Source of the DNA: Ovis canadensis
Taxonomy: Eukaryota > Chordata > Mammalia > Artiodactyla > Bovidae
DNA length: 64,000 bases
Direction of reading: 5' to 3'
NCBI RefSeq assembly: GCF_042477335.2
Contig: NC_091250.1
Location: 133,831,384-133,895,383 of the forward strand
Part shown: positions 1 through 10,499 of the stretch, in pieces
How positions within the stretch are numbered: position 1 is the stretch's first letter
Layout of the letters: the number at the start of each line of letters is the position of its first letter
The notes under the pieces: model-generated
Told to the model about the DNA's origin: nothing
Database searches by the model: none
The model's input: only the letters and a program-made list of their open reading frames with translations
Program-made: the position numbers and the translations under genes

Positions 1-484
1 TATCCCCACCTAAGCCCTGCCCGACCGTCAGCTCCAAGCCTGACAGAGGCCACTAGGGGCACCAGTCACGGGAACGGGTCCCACTGCAGGGTCGTGGGAG
101 ACGCTGAGGTTGCCCCCTTGAGACGGTTCTAGGCCACAGCCCCTCCTGCAGCCTGGGGTGTCCTGGGCGGCCACCAGGCTCTTCAGACTCCTGGGGGTGA
201 CCAGGCACCCCTGGGACCCAGCCCCTGACGGCAGGGGCAGCTGCTCAGCTGGAAAACCGCGGCTGCAGCGGTGGAAGCGTGGCACAGGGCCAGCAAACAG
301 AGAGGAGCGCCCCACCCTGAGGGCCGTTCCGAAAGGAAGGAGGGAGCCGCGGTCCCCCTCACTCTGGGCGCCCGCTCCAGCTGCGACAAGGGGCCCCGGA
401 GGCCCGGGTCGGGGAGGAGCGCGCGGCGGGCAGGCGCTGGCTGGTTGGGCCGCCGAGACCTCGGTGTCCCCGCGCGGAGCTCAC
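1..484 (-). other. IDUA: IDUA intron 1, 5' part
   Basis: This is the start of IDUA intron 1 in gene orientation. It follows the donor of exon 1, where GT lies on the minus strand at 484-483. The rest of the intron and gene lie beyond the left edge. I see no coding exon here. The right-hand part is GC-rich and belongs to the promoter CpG island. SLC26A1, which sits inside IDUA in other mammals, is not in the window. Confidence 0.75.
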
Positions 485-639
485 CAGAAGCCGGTGCTCC
501 TCCAGAAGGGCCGCAGGGGCCGCAGCGCGCGGGCCGCGTCCACGCGCACCAGGTGCGGGGCCTCGGCGGCCGCGAGCGCCGCCGCCCAAAGCGCGCCCAG
601 AACGGCGAGCAGCGCGGCGGAGGGGCGCGGGGGACGCAT
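485..639 (-). CDS. IDUA: alpha-L-iduronidase, exon 1 (5' partial gene)
   Basis: IDUA is the lysosomal glycosidase that removes terminal iduronic acid from dermatan and heparan sulphate; its loss causes mucopolysaccharidosis I. The exon codes for 51 residues plus two bases and begins [10 protein letters not shown]. An Ala/Leu-rich signal peptide covers about residues 1-25. The conserved mature N-terminus follows ([14 protein letters not shown], then FWRSTGF). The exon ends at a GT donor after TG, the same phase as human exon 1 and one codon shorter as I recall it. I chose the ATG at 639-637 because the frame extends upstream only to a TTG near 669, with no earlier ATG. The remaining exons are off the left edge. 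DGKQ lies about 12 kb away, divergent from it, as in other mammals. Confidence 0.92.
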
Positions 640-754
640 GGCGGGGGCGCGGGCGCGGGCGCACCCCAATCCCTGCAGACGCCCCCGGCGCTCTGCGCTC
701 CGAGAGAGCCGAGGTCCACGCCCCGCCGCCCGGTTCCGCCTCCGGGTCGCGCGC

Positions 755-762
755 CACGTGAC
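755..762 (-). promoter_or_regulatory. IDUA: E-box / CLEAR-like TFEB site
   Basis: The bases CACGTGAC on plus read GTCACGTG on minus, about 116 bases upstream of the IDUA ATG. This matches the core of the CLEAR element (GTCACGTGAC) bound by TFEB/TFE3 in lysosomal gene promoters. Its position in the promoter island of a lysosomal gene fits. Binding is inferred; USF or MYC/MAX could bind the same core. Confidence 0.5.
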
Positions 763-1050
763 CGCAGGCGCGGGGAGGGATCTCGGCGGGACCCGGGCAG
801 GCGGGGTCAGCTCGGGGGCGGGCGTGGTGGCCGGGGCGGTGCCGGAGCGCGGCCGGGAGGGTCGGGTGGGGACGGTCGCGGGCGGTGGGCGTGGGGCCGC
901 TGGCCGGGCTTCCGGGCGCCCGCAGCTCGGAAGCTGGAGCGCGTCTCTAGCCGAGGGCTGTGCCCTGCTCCCGCGTCTGGAGCCCCTCCCTAACCCTAAG
1001 CCCTCCTTCCCCCGCGGCGGCGGGCACCGGCCCCTCCGTCCCCTCCCACG

Positions 1051-2020
1051 CGGCTTGGAAAGCGCTTGGGGGTGGTGTCAGGGCTTCAGAAGGTCGTCCG
1101 GGAAGTAGCCTAGCGCTCCGGCCGGGTGGCTGCGCCGTGGCTGAAACCGCGACGACTGGACGGTGCGGGGAGGTGACCAGATGTGGACCCATTTGGAAGG
1201 TGGGCTGGTGGCCCTTGGGAATTTGGCCGGAGCCACGTGGGGACCTGCGGTTTTCTGAGAGAGGAGCTGTTGTTAAGCAACCAGGGTGGCCCGGGGCCGG
1301 CGCTGCTTTTGAGAAGCGCAGCGGGCCCCTCTGTGGCGGGATGGGCAGCCTGGCCCATGGGTTGGGGGAGGTGGGGTCAGCGGCGTAAGTGTTTCAGCTC
1401 TGAATTGCACACGCACACTGCGAGCTTCTGTGCCAATGCACGTCCTCCGCCAGACATCTCGCGGCGCAGGGAGGGGCCTCCAGCCCCCACACTGGCCTCC
1501 CTTGACAGCAGAGCCCACCCGGAGTCCACCCTCGTCCGCAGTCCCCTGCGGTGAAGCCGGAGAGGAGCTGATCGCGCTCCAAGAGTGACTGACGCCGTCC
1601 GGCCACGGCATGGAGCCGAGCTGCGCGGCCGGAGAAGGACGAAGGCAGCAGAACCCAGGAGCGTCCCGGTGAAGGGCCCACGGCAGAGCCAGAGGGGGGC
1701 CTCCAACGCAGCTGGGGGGAAGGACCCCTCGCCTCCCAGAGCCGGGCAGCAGGGGGAGCACCGGGCTTCCGGCAGAAGCTACAGAGCGCGGAAGGGAAGG
1801 GAAAGCGAAGTCGGTTGCTGTCAGCCAGGTCGTCTAAACCCAGCACAGACTGTGCTTTGAGACGAGGCCAGAAGAGACGCTTCTGAGGCTCCAGCTCCGA
1901 GGACGTTCACCACCACCGACCCTCCCTGATGGCAACTGGCGTCCTTGCGGGGGGCGGGGACCCTCACGGGAAGGGAGGGCGCACAGCAGGAAGGCCTGCT
2001 GTCCGCAAACCCGATGGAGA
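1051..2020. other. Intergenic, no gene seen
   Basis: This is moderately GC-rich unique-looking sequence between IDUA and DGKQ. The open frames on both strands are short, overlap each other and lack recognisable domains or splice structure. I see no repeat family I can name. Confidence 0.6.
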
Positions 2021-2112
2021 CCCCCCCACGCGCGCGCGCGAGGCTCGAGGCAGATCCCCGTGGAGACCCCCCCCCCCCGCGCGCGCGCGCGAGGCTCGAG
2101 GCAGATCCCGAG
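2020..2112. repeat. Two-copy tandem repeat with alternating CG tracts
   Basis: Two units of about 45-50 bases follow each other. Each has a run of C, an alternating (CG) stretch and then GAGGCTCGAGGCAGATCC. The alternating purine-pyrimidine (CG)n tracts are of the kind that can form Z-DNA. The C-runs differ in length between copies, which suggests slippage. Confidence 0.7.
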
Positions 2113-2211
2113 ACCGAAGCCCCTCCGTCAGTTGCCAGGAGTTGCGCGGGGCACAGCGGTGCACGGGCAGCTGGCCGCCCCGGCCCGAGTGGAGCTGCGG
2201 CCCTGAAGTGA

Positions 2212-2345
2212 CTTCGCAGCTGCGACTGAGTTAAGTAAGGGCCTTACAGTGAGGAGATGATCCTGGATTATCTGACTGGGCCCTAATGTCCTTGTCGGGG
2301 GGAAACGGGGGAGATTTGACACGACAGAGGCCCCGTGGGAACTTC
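2212..2345. repeat. Degraded old interspersed repeat, family not resolved
   Basis: The phrases AGATGATCCTGGATTATCTG and GGGCCCTAATGTCC resemble a widespread eutherian repeat that I cannot assign to a family from memory. The copy is heavily diverged. Confidence 0.3.
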
Positions 2346-4560
2346 AGAAGAGAAAGCCTCCTGAAGACTGCCCTAAACTCTGTCCTCGGGACTTCTTTTA
2401 ATCAGGTGTGGTTAGACAAGAGGACACAGACCCCAGAGAAAAGAGGCAGGCCCACACGGGGAGGCCGAGAGCAGAGGAGCATTATTAAAGGATCCCACGT
2501 GCAGGGCGTCTCGAGTGCCCAGCGGCAGCATGCGTCCCCTTTAACAGAGAAAAGGGCAGTGGAAAGCTTTAGAAGCTGGCATGGGGGTGAGTTGGCCACG
2601 GTGCTTGAATGAAGGGAGATTCAGGCCTGGAACGAGACAGGGACCCTCCTGGAGGCCCACTTGCTGGACTGGAGTCTGGAGAAGGCTGCCCGAGGAGGCC
2701 CGTCTGCGTCTCAGTTCAGCCCTCTGGGCGCCCTCAGAGCCAGGCTGTGAGACTGACCCTTGTGTGTGTCAGCCCGAAAGAACCAGCTCCCCCTGACCCC
2801 ATGCGTGGCCTTCGTGCGCCTGGGGACATGCGGGATTTCAGTGTATTCATGTGAGACCAGAGATTCCCAAAGTCCTTCACTCCTAAGCGGGAATTTTAGG
2901 CAAAGCTTGGACAGTGTGATCACATGGGAATGGGCCACTCGGGGGGCCCGCTGCTGGTAGGCTGAGCTCGGGTTCTTTCCGTCACCAGGGCTGAGGGCCA
3001 AGGGCAGCGGGGCTGCAGGGAGCCCGGTCACAGGGCGGGAGGCGGGGTGTGGCTGGAAGCACCCTTCGCAAGTCCAGGGACGCCCACACTGAGACTCCGG
3101 TCGTCCTCCAGGTGGCCAGGAGGTCTGGGGGGAAATGCGTCGCCCCCAGACCCAACAGAGATCGGAAGACGTTGGATCTGTGTGTCCGTGTCTCTCCTTG
3201 GAGGAGGGCGTTGCCATGGTGAAGCCTCACCTGTGCTTGGAGGAGGGCGCTGCTCTGGTCGTGGGCTCAGGGCCAGGCCTGCCCTGGGCAGCCTGGAGCA
3301 GCGGGGCTGTCCCTGGGGGTGGAGCCAGCAGCAGGAGAGGAAACTGTTCTGGTTGCTGGCTGCTGAGGCCTCGGTGCTGACGCTGTAGAATTTCGGGTGT
3401 GGGGGCCCAGCAGCGGGACCACTGCGGCCTGGTGTGGTTTTCGCCCACCCAAAATTTTCCTGGGAAAAGAGCAGGCTGAATCAGGCTTCGTTCTCCCCTC
3501 GATGCCCTTAAGTCGGCTTTTTTCCTTTCAGTCTTTTCTCCTTCTTCGTTTATTTATTCGTCCATTCTCCTGTTGGGGTTCTCGTCCCTGTCTCTGGCTG
3601 GAAAGAGGGCCAGGGCCCTGCCAGCAGCACCAGCAGTCTTTCCCCTTCTGCTTTCTCTGAAACAAAAGTCTCTTTTCTCTCTTCAATGAGCCCTGGCCTC
3701 TGTCTCTAAGCAGCTAAGGACGGTTTGCTTTTACCTGCCCCCGTCCATCTCTGACTGTATTGACGATTTTTGCTCATTTCCTGTGTCCCTTCCTGGAGAA
3801 GGGAACGGCTGCGCACTCCAGGATTCTGGCCCGGAGAACCCCCAGGGGTTGCAGGGTCGGCCACGACCGAGTGACTTTCAGTCTCACTTTCCCTGTGTTC
3901 TTGGCGCTCCGGCCTCTGGGGCCTTGATCCTGGAGAGGCTGCCCCTACCCAGGACTGCATCCCCTTCTCAGACAGGTCCAGAGCCCTCACCCCAGTCGGC
4001 CCTTCACCTGCACTCCTGCGGTGCCTCATTATGCCCCCCAGTCACCCCCAGGCTGGCGCTGGATGACCAGGGGCTGCCCCGGCGCTTGGGCCTGCCGGAA
4101 GCACTCGAGCTTCCCAGTCCCGGGCTTCCTCCGCGGCCCTGTGCTGCTCCCCACTCCTTCCTGCCGAGCGCCCGTGAAGGCTCTGGGCCATGCTTTCTTC
4201 GCTTCTGCCTCCTGACCCAAACCTCGACTCTGGACGTGCCACCCCTGCTCTCAAGCAATGTGAATAATAAATTCTTCGTCCTGAGGCAGTGTCTCCCTCA
4301 CTTTACCACATGTGATTAAAACAAATCCTGGGCACAAATTTTTGAACAGAGGTGTCGTGCTGAGGCTCTGATGATGGAGGAGGGGGCCTCAGGCTCCAGA
4401 ATGCCAAGAACAGGGCTCAGTCACTGGGCGGGAACGTGGACCTGCCCACAGCCTGAACACATACCGGGGCTCCTGCTGGCTGAGACTGGACCGTGACACC
4501 AGAGCGGCGGGGCTGCATGGCACTGGGCAAGGAGGGACAGAGGCACCCAGGGAAGGTCCA
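2346..4560. other. Intergenic, no gene seen
   Basis: There is no convincing exon or RNA gene here. A T- and C-rich stretch lies near 3,480-3,800, and an isolated AATAAA occurs near 4,265 in a run rich in A and T. Neither belongs to a recognisable gene. Open frames are short and unsupported. Confidence 0.5.
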
Positions 4561-4599
4561 CGCGGCAGCCTGGGTTCACACAGGGCCTCGGCCACATGC

Positions 4600-4858
4600 C
4601 CACGAGGCTTTGCAAAGCTCGCTGGATGCCATGTGTACAGTTGATAGCCAACAGGAATTTGCTATATGGCTCAGGAAACTCAAACAGGGGCTCTGTATCA
4701 ACCCAGAGGGGTGGGGAGAGGGAGATGGGAGGGGGGTTCAAGAGGGAGGGGGTCTATGTATACCTATGGCTGATTTATGCTGAGGTTCGACAGAAAACAA
4801 CAAAATTCTGTAAAGCAATTACTCCTTCAATTTAAAAGAAAAATTTAAAAAACTTGCT
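4600..4858 (+). repeat. 3' end of a ruminant L1
   Basis: The run reads like the 3' untranslated end of bovine L1. A GGGAGG-rich block is followed by TCTATGTATACCTATGGCTG, then by ACAGAAAACAACAAAATTCTG, then by an A-rich tail near 4,833-4,857. The upstream part is missing, so this is a strongly 5'-truncated insertion. Confidence 0.7.
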
Positions 4859-5394
4859 AAATGAAGACAACGTGACCGCGGGGGTTCCCACACTCTCTCG
4901 GGTGCCCCGTCGCACTTCCCTCTGGCTGGAGTGGTCCTGGGGGGCACTCTGGGGGTCTAGCCCAGGGGAAGTTGGTTGTAGGGACATCAGTTGGGGGTCA
5001 GTGGGGAAGCCACGTGCTTGGGAAGTCACGGCCAGACATCCTGGAGTAGAAAACAGCTTCCAGGAACTCCCATCGCAGCTGCCCAACAGGAAGGCGTGAA
5101 TCACACCAGCTTTGGGAGAGGATTAAACATCAGCTGACTTAACAGGAAACACTGACCTCCACAAGATGCCGAGGTCCCTGACTGGCAGCGACAGGGACAT
5201 GACGGAAGGAGCTCCGTCAGATCGGCGGGGGCATTTAGTTTAGTCCCAGCCCAAGGAAAGGACACAGCCCTGAGGCTTCCCAGCTGACGGACGAGAGAAG
5301 TTGACAAAGTTCTCCCCAGGTGTTTCAGCAGTCTTAACCGTTCATGTGATACAACCAGTAATGACTCGCCAAGTGGAGACTTGTGAGACAGCGG

Positions 5395-5640
5395 CCAGAG
5401 GACTCCAGGATAAGGATCCACCTGCCAACGCAGGGATCCGGGTTCGGGCCCTTGTCTGGAAGACACGTGTGTCTCGGAGCGGCGGAAGCCTGTGGGCGAC
5501 TCCTGACCCAGAGCTCCAGAGCTGCTAGAGCCCTACTCCACAACAACTGATCCCCCGCCGTGAGAAGCCACGAGCTGCGGCCGGAGAGTGTCCCCTGCTC
5601 CTCAAAGCCAGCAAAGCCAGGGCACGGCGCAAACCCCAGC
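5395..5640 (+). repeat. CHR-type (cetartiodactyl) SINE, diverged
   Basis: A tRNA-like start (GGATCCACCTGCCAACGCAG, then GGGTTCGGGCCC as B-box) leads into the typical body of CTCCACAACAACTGATC and GAGAAGCCACGAG. The same body occurs at about 7,430-7,670. It is old and diverged from both that copy and the family pattern as I remember it. Confidence 0.6.
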
Positions 5641-5773
5641 CCAGCCAGAACCAGCATGCAGACGCCCCCCCCAGCCCAGCCAGAACCAGCATGCAGACGC
5701 CCCCCCAGCACAGCCAGAACCAGCATGCAGACGCCCCCCCAGCACAGCCAGAACCAGCATGCAGACACCCCCG
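5636..5773. repeat. Minisatellite, about 33-bp unit x 4
   Basis: Four near-identical units each contain CAGCCAGAACCAGCATGCAG followed by ACGCCCCCC. Units differ in the length of the C-run and in CCC/ACA changes. It lies directly after the SINE body and may have grown from its 3' end. Confidence 0.85.
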
Positions 5774-5882
5774 GGGCCGCCATCGCCGTTCCGGAGCAGC
5801 TGCGCCAGAGGGACTCAGTTCTCTCTCTCTCTCTCCCTGGACTATGAGACTGTTATAAAGAGAGGCAATAAGAAGATGCAGC

Positions 5883-5975
5883 TGAGGGAATTCCCTGGTG
5901 GCCCAGTGGTTAGGATCCAGCGCGCTCTCTGCCCAGGGCCTGGGCTCAGTCCCTGGTCGGACCACTAAGGTAGTG
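5883..5975 (+). repeat. CHR-2-like SINE
   Basis: The sequence GGGAATTCCCTGGTGGCCCA, then GTGGTTAGGATCCAGCGC, then TCAGTCCCTGGTCGG is the tRNA-derived head of CHR-type SINEs found across cetaceans, hippos and ruminants. The tail is short. A CT-dinucleotide run sits just upstream, near 5,820-5,835. Confidence 0.75.
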
Positions 5976-7430
5976 GGGCAGCCGGCAGTTATGAGTGAAA
6001 GTTGTCTTTCTCTAGATTTGGCGTTGTTTTCTGCCATTTCTTGATTTTTCCATGTTTGATTTCTTGTGATTTTTTTCCCTCTGATTCTGAATAAGTATGT
6101 TTCTAATGTTATCAAAATGATGTTGCTTGTTTTGAGTTAGGGTCCCATCGACTTCAGGCTACCCCAGCCTTGGCAGGCCCAGCCCCACGCTGACCCGGTC
6201 ACCTGCCGGTCACCTGTCGGTCACGTGGCGGTGTGCACGCGCCTGGCACCTCACTGCCCTCTTCCCGGTCTCGGGCACTTCGCAGCCTCGGTGTGGGCAG
6301 TGCTCAAGCAGGACGCGGAGGCCCTCCCCGGAAGGCAGAGGCTGATGGTTGGCCGAGAGGGAAACACAGAAGGCCGCTCACCACCAGCCAGGTGGGGGGG
6401 GTGCAGACGGGGCCCCTCCCAATAGTCCCGGGTCCTGTCTCTGCGAGCCCACCTGCTCGCCAGGCCCCGCTTGTCCGCGCCGTCGGCACTGGGGGGCCCG
6501 CGAGGGCACCACGGATGGAGGTGCCCGGAGCCGCCGAGGCAGTGCCTCCCCGCTCCCGGAAGAGCCGTCTTCTCGCCCACACGGGGCGCGTCTCCGCTCT
6601 CGTGCTTCTGGGGGTGACTTTGCGGCTTTCGTGGCCCCGGCCGAGAGCTTGTCGCACCCAGTGACCTGCGCGCAGGAGGCCGGACGGGCCCCACGGGGGA
6701 GCCCCTGTGCCGGGCGGGCTCCGTCCAGGCCGCGCGGTGGCGTTGCCCGCGGGGTCAGTGCGGCGGAGCCAGCGACAGTGCGCGCGCGTCGGGGAAAGCG
6801 CTAAGACCCAGGAAAGGTGAGTCGGAGTTCCTGGAGACCACATGGAGCATGACCGTGAGAGTATGGAGAACTGACTGTAACCAGCAGACGAGCCACCTCC
6901 AGAATATACAAAGAAGTCCTGCAAATCAGTAAGAAAAGGACGCTTCATAGAAAGTGACCGAGACATCTACCCATGCCTCGTAGGAAGTGCTGCAGATGGC
7001 ACAGAGGTCCTGCGAGGTGCAGGCCTCCCGTGCCATGCCACAGGGCGAAAGCCAGGGCCTCATGGACACCCTGCACCCTCGCCAGGAAGGCTGACGCCCT
7101 CCGGGCTTGGCAGGGCTCCTGCAGTGCTGGTAGGGGCGAACCTTTATTTCTGTGTGAATTTTTGGGAAGCTGTTTGGGATTATCTTCTAGAAGCAAGCAG
7201 AGCATGTTCTACTTCAGCAGACACGTGGGCACGTGTGTGTCCGAACACGCGGGTGAGAGTGTTTCCGGAAGCATCTTCCATAACAGCCAAAGTCTGGGGC
7301 CAGCACTCAAGCTTGCGGCTTGGGACTGAGTGGGAGCACAGAGCCGCCAGAGCAGGCCCCCCCACGCGCCCAGGCGTGAGCAGCAACAGACGGACCTGCA
7401 GGGGGGCTCGAGGCAAGGCGTTGGCACCGG
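5976..7430. other. Intergenic, no gene seen
   Basis: The left end is AT-rich and the middle (6,220-6,810) GC-rich. Near 6,195-6,235 the motif GGTCAC recurs four times and ends in a GTCACGTGGC E-box. No exon structure or repeat family is recognised. Confidence 0.5.
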
Positions 7431-7672
7431 GCCTCCTGGCAGAGCAGTGGATGGGAACCTGCCTGCCAATGCAGGGGACATGGCTTCCGTCCCCGGTCCA
7501 GGAACCACAGGCTCTGGGGCGACTCAGCCGGTGTGCGGGGACTGCTGCGGCCCGCGCACCTGGAGCCGGCGCTCCGTGGCGAGAGAAGCCACCGCGATGA
7601 GGAGCCTGGACGCTGCGACTCGAGGAGGCCTGTACAGAGCGATGGAGACCCAGCGCAGGCAGAGACGGATCG
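7430..7672 (+). repeat. CHR-1-like SINE
   Basis: It begins GTGGATGGGAACCTGCCTGC and continues with CCAATGCAGGGGACATGGCT. The body holds GAGAAGCCACCGCGATGAGG and ends GAGACCCAGCGCAGGCAG. This is the whale-hippo-ruminant CHR-1 layout, moderately diverged. Confidence 0.75.
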
Positions 7673-7813
7673 CCTAGGTTCCCACACAAAGCGCCACAAG
7701 CCGAGTTTCCCACTGGTTAAGCTCTGGCCTCCATGGAATGGTATTTGGGGCTGGGCCCCTCGGGATAGTCAGGGTTGGAGGTCATTAGGGTGGGGCCCCA
7801 CGACAGGTTGTCC

Positions 7814-10165
7814 GAGGAGGCCTTACAAATAGCTGAGAAAAGACAAGACACGAAAGGCAAAGGAGAAAAGGAAAGATATACCCATCTGAATGCAGAGTTC
7901 CAAAGAATAGCAAAGAGAGTTAAGAAAGCCTTCCTCAGTGATCAGTGCACAGAAATAGAGGGAAACAATAGAATGGGAAAGACTAGAGATCTCTTCAGGA
8001 AAGTTAGAGACACCAAGGGAACATTTCATGCAAAGATGGGCTCAATAAAGGACAGAAATGGTATGGACCTAACAGAAGCAGAAGATGTTAAGCAGAGGTG
8101 GCAAGAATACACAGAAGAACTGTATAAAAAGGATCTTCATGACCCAGATAACCACAATGGTGTGATCACTCACCTAGAGCCAGACATCCTGGAATGTGAA
8201 GTCAAGTGGGCCTTAGGAAGCATCACTAAGAACAAAGCTAGCAGAGGGGATGGAATTCCAGTTGAGCTATTTCAAATCCTGAAAGATGATGCTGTGAAAG
8301 TGCTGCACTCAATATGCCAGCACATTTGGAAAACTCAGCAGTGGCCACAGGACTGGAAAAGGTCAGTTTTCATTCCAGTCCCAAAGAAAGGCAATGCCAA
8401 AGAATGCTCAAACTACCGCACAATTGCAGTCATCTCACACGCTAGTAAAGTAATGCTCCAAATTCTCCAAGCCAGGTTTCAACAGTACATGAACCGCGAA
8501 CTTCCAGATGTTCAAGCTGCATTTAGAAAAGGCAGAGGAACCAGAGATCAAATTGCCAATATCCCTTGGATCATCGAAAATGCAAGGATCTGCTTTATTG
8601 ACTATGCCAAAGCCTTTGACTTTGTGGATCCCAACAAACTGTGGAAAATTCTTTAAGAGAAGGGAATACCAGACTTGTCTCCTAAGAAATCTGTATGTAG
8701 GTCAAGAAGCAACAGTTAGAACTGGACATGGAACAACAGACTGTTTCCAAATCGGGAAAGGAGTACGTCAAGGTTGTATATTGTCACCCAGCTTATTTAA
8801 CTTAAGTGCAGAGTACATCATGGGAAATTCCAGCCTGGATGAAGCACAAACTGGAATCAAGATAGTTAGGAGAAATATCAATAATCTCAGATATGCAGAT
8901 GACACCACCCTTATGGCAGAAAGTGAAGAGCCTCTTGATGAAAGTGAAAGAGGAGAGTGAAAAAGTTGGCTTAGAACTCAACATTCAGAAAGCTAAGATC
9001 ATGGCATCTGGTCCCATCACTTCTTGGCAAATAGATCGGGAAACAATGGAAACAGTGGCAGACTTTATTTTCGGGGGGGGGGGCTCCAAAATCACTGTAG
9101 ATGGTGACTGCAGCCATGAAATTAAAAGACACTTACTCCTTGGAAGAAAACCTATGACCAACCTATACAGCATATTGAAAAGCAGAGACATTTCTTTGTT
9201 GACAAAGGTCCATCTAGCCAAAGCTATAGTTTTTCCAGTAGTCATGTATGGATGTGAGAGTTGGACTATAAAGAAAGCTGAGTGCTGAAGAATGGATGCT
9301 TCTGAACTGTGGTGTTGGAGAAGACTCTTCAGAGTCCCTCAGACAGCAAGGAGATCCAGCCAGCCCACCCTAAAGGAGATCAGTCTTGCATATTCATTGG
9401 AAATGTTGTGCCCAAGTTGCAAAATCTCCCAATGACCACCAGGGAGCCGGTATCCGATGCAAAAGCAAGAGAGTTTTTATTACCAAGCTCAAGCTGGGGC
9501 TCCCACCGTTACCGACGCAGCGGCTAAGGAGAGGAGCCCCGAACTCTGGGTTACATTGCTTATATAGGGTATTCTCGCGCGAAAAATTCGAAAAACGGGA
9601 GTTTCCGGGTTGGGAGACGTCTAGTTGGTTACCTTCTGTGGAAGGGTCAGGTGTTGCGTTCTGATTGGTTTCCATTTCCCGGGCTGGCCACAGGTTCTGA
9701 TTGATTCCCATTTCCCGGGCTTAATTTGAATTTCCCGGCAGGTCATAAGTCCTGAACGTAAAGTCAGGAGATCCTGATCTGGGATCTGATTGGCTTGCAG
9801 GTGGTGGGGTGAGGTCAGGGGATTTCCAAAGACTCTTTCCTCAGAACTCTAAAATGGAGTCTTTTTTAACAAAATGGGGTGGCTTAGGTTCTTCAGAAGG
9901 ACTGATGCTAAAGCTGAAACTCCAATGCTTTGGCCACCTGATGAGAAGAACTGACTCATTTGAAAAGACCCTGGTGCTGGGAAAGATTGAAGGCAGGAGA
10001 GGAAGGGGACAACAGAGGATGAGATGGTCGGATCGTATCACCGACTCGATGGACATGAGTTTGAGCAAGCTCTAGGAGCTGGTGATGGACAAGGAGGCCT
10101 GGCGTGCTGCAGTCCATGGGGTCGTGAAGAGTCGGACACGACTGAGCGACTGACTGAACCACGAC
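7814..10165 (+). mobile_element. BovB (RTE) LINE, 5'-truncated and broken, split by a solo LTR
   Basis: The longest BovB copy in the window covers much of the reverse transcriptase and the 3' end. A first frame (7,775-8,656) encodes the RTE finger and palm, with SNYRTIAVISHASKVML and FIDYAKAFDFVD (motif A). A frameshift then breaks it. Another frame carries GKGVRQGCILSPSLFNL and the catalytic RYADDTTLM near 8,888. A third holds the C-terminal part (GCESWTIKKAEC). A G-run near 9,073 marks one more break. The 3' part resumes at 9,896 after the LTR and ends near GTCGGACACGACTGAGCGAC. It is not a host gene. Many ruminant SINE tails derive from this 3' end. Confidence 0.92.
9404..9895 (-). mobile_element. 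Solo LTR, class I (gammaretrovirus-like) ERV, inserted in BovB
   Basis: A 492-base block absent from other BovB copies interrupts this one. Read on minus it begins TGAAGAACC and ends GCACAACA, the usual TG...CA limits. It has a TATA-like CTATATA (plus 9,561-9,567) and an AATAAA signal (plus 9,476-9,481) in U3-R-U5 order. The flanks GAAA and GAAG look like a 4-base target duplication with one change, which fits gammaretroviral integration. No internal retroviral genes remain, so this is a recombined solo LTR and younger than the BovB around it. I do not resolve the family name. Confidence 0.72.
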
Positions 10166-10169
10166 AGGA

Positions 10170-10320
10170 TTAGTGTCCCCTCTGCATCCCAAGTCAGCCA
10201 GAAGATGGTGTCTGCAGGCCAGACACCCACTCACGTGAACCCACCACGCCAGTTCCCTGATCTCCGAGTTCTAGCCTCCAGAACCAAGACACGTAAGTGT
10301 CTGTTGCTGAAGCTGCCTGT
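10170..10320. repeat. Old interspersed repeat fragment, family not resolved
   Basis: The phrases CAGGATTAGTGTCCCCTCTG and TAGCCTCCAGAACCAAGACA resemble a common mammalian repeat ending in a CCTCCAGAACTGTGAG-like motif. It is diverged and short. Confidence 0.3.
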
Positions 10321-10378
10321 CCAGAATTTTAAACGTACCAAGAAAAGGTTTAGATTTAAGTTCTAAGTAGGGAAGCGT

Positions 10379-10497
10379 TTGTTGTTCAGCTGTGTCTGAC
10401 TCTTTGCGGCCCCGTGGACTGTAGCCCTCCAGGCTGCTCTGCTCATGGGATTCTCCAGGCGAGAATACTGGAGTGGGCTGCCATTCCCTTCTCCTGG
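10379..10497 (-). repeat. BOV-A-type SINE fragment
   Basis: On plus it reads GTTGTTCAGCTGTGTCTGAC, then CCCGTGGACTGTAGCCC, then GGATTCTCCAGGCGAGAATA. This is the reverse complement of the BovB-derived BOV-A unit. Confidence 0.8.
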
Positions 10498-10499
10498 GG

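Larger units (their letters stand above)
330..1050 (-). promoter_or_regulatory. IDUA: CpG island, IDUA promoter
   Basis: The stretch is very GC-rich and dense in CpG. It covers IDUA exon 1 and about 400 bases upstream of the start codon. No TATA box is visible, as expected for a housekeeping lysosomal gene. The transcription start cannot be fixed from sequence alone. Confidence 0.75.

Noticed and set aside
640-669. Upstream extension of IDUA by ten residues from a TTG
   Set aside because: The first codon would be TTG. The ATG at 639 gives the conserved signal peptide start, so the extension is not needed.
158-1108. Plus-strand frame of 316 codons across the IDUA promoter
   Set aside because: It is antisense to IDUA exon 1 within a CpG island, is Arg/Gly/Ala-rich low-complexity sequence, and has no domain.
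4200-4320. Possible gene end with AATAAA
   Set aside because: No exon or reading frame with support leads into it, and AATAAA is common in AT-rich DNA.
7775-8656. Reverse-transcriptase-like gene of 293 codons
   Set aside because: It is the RT region of a truncated, frameshifted BovB LINE with sister copies at six other places in this window, not a host gene or retron.
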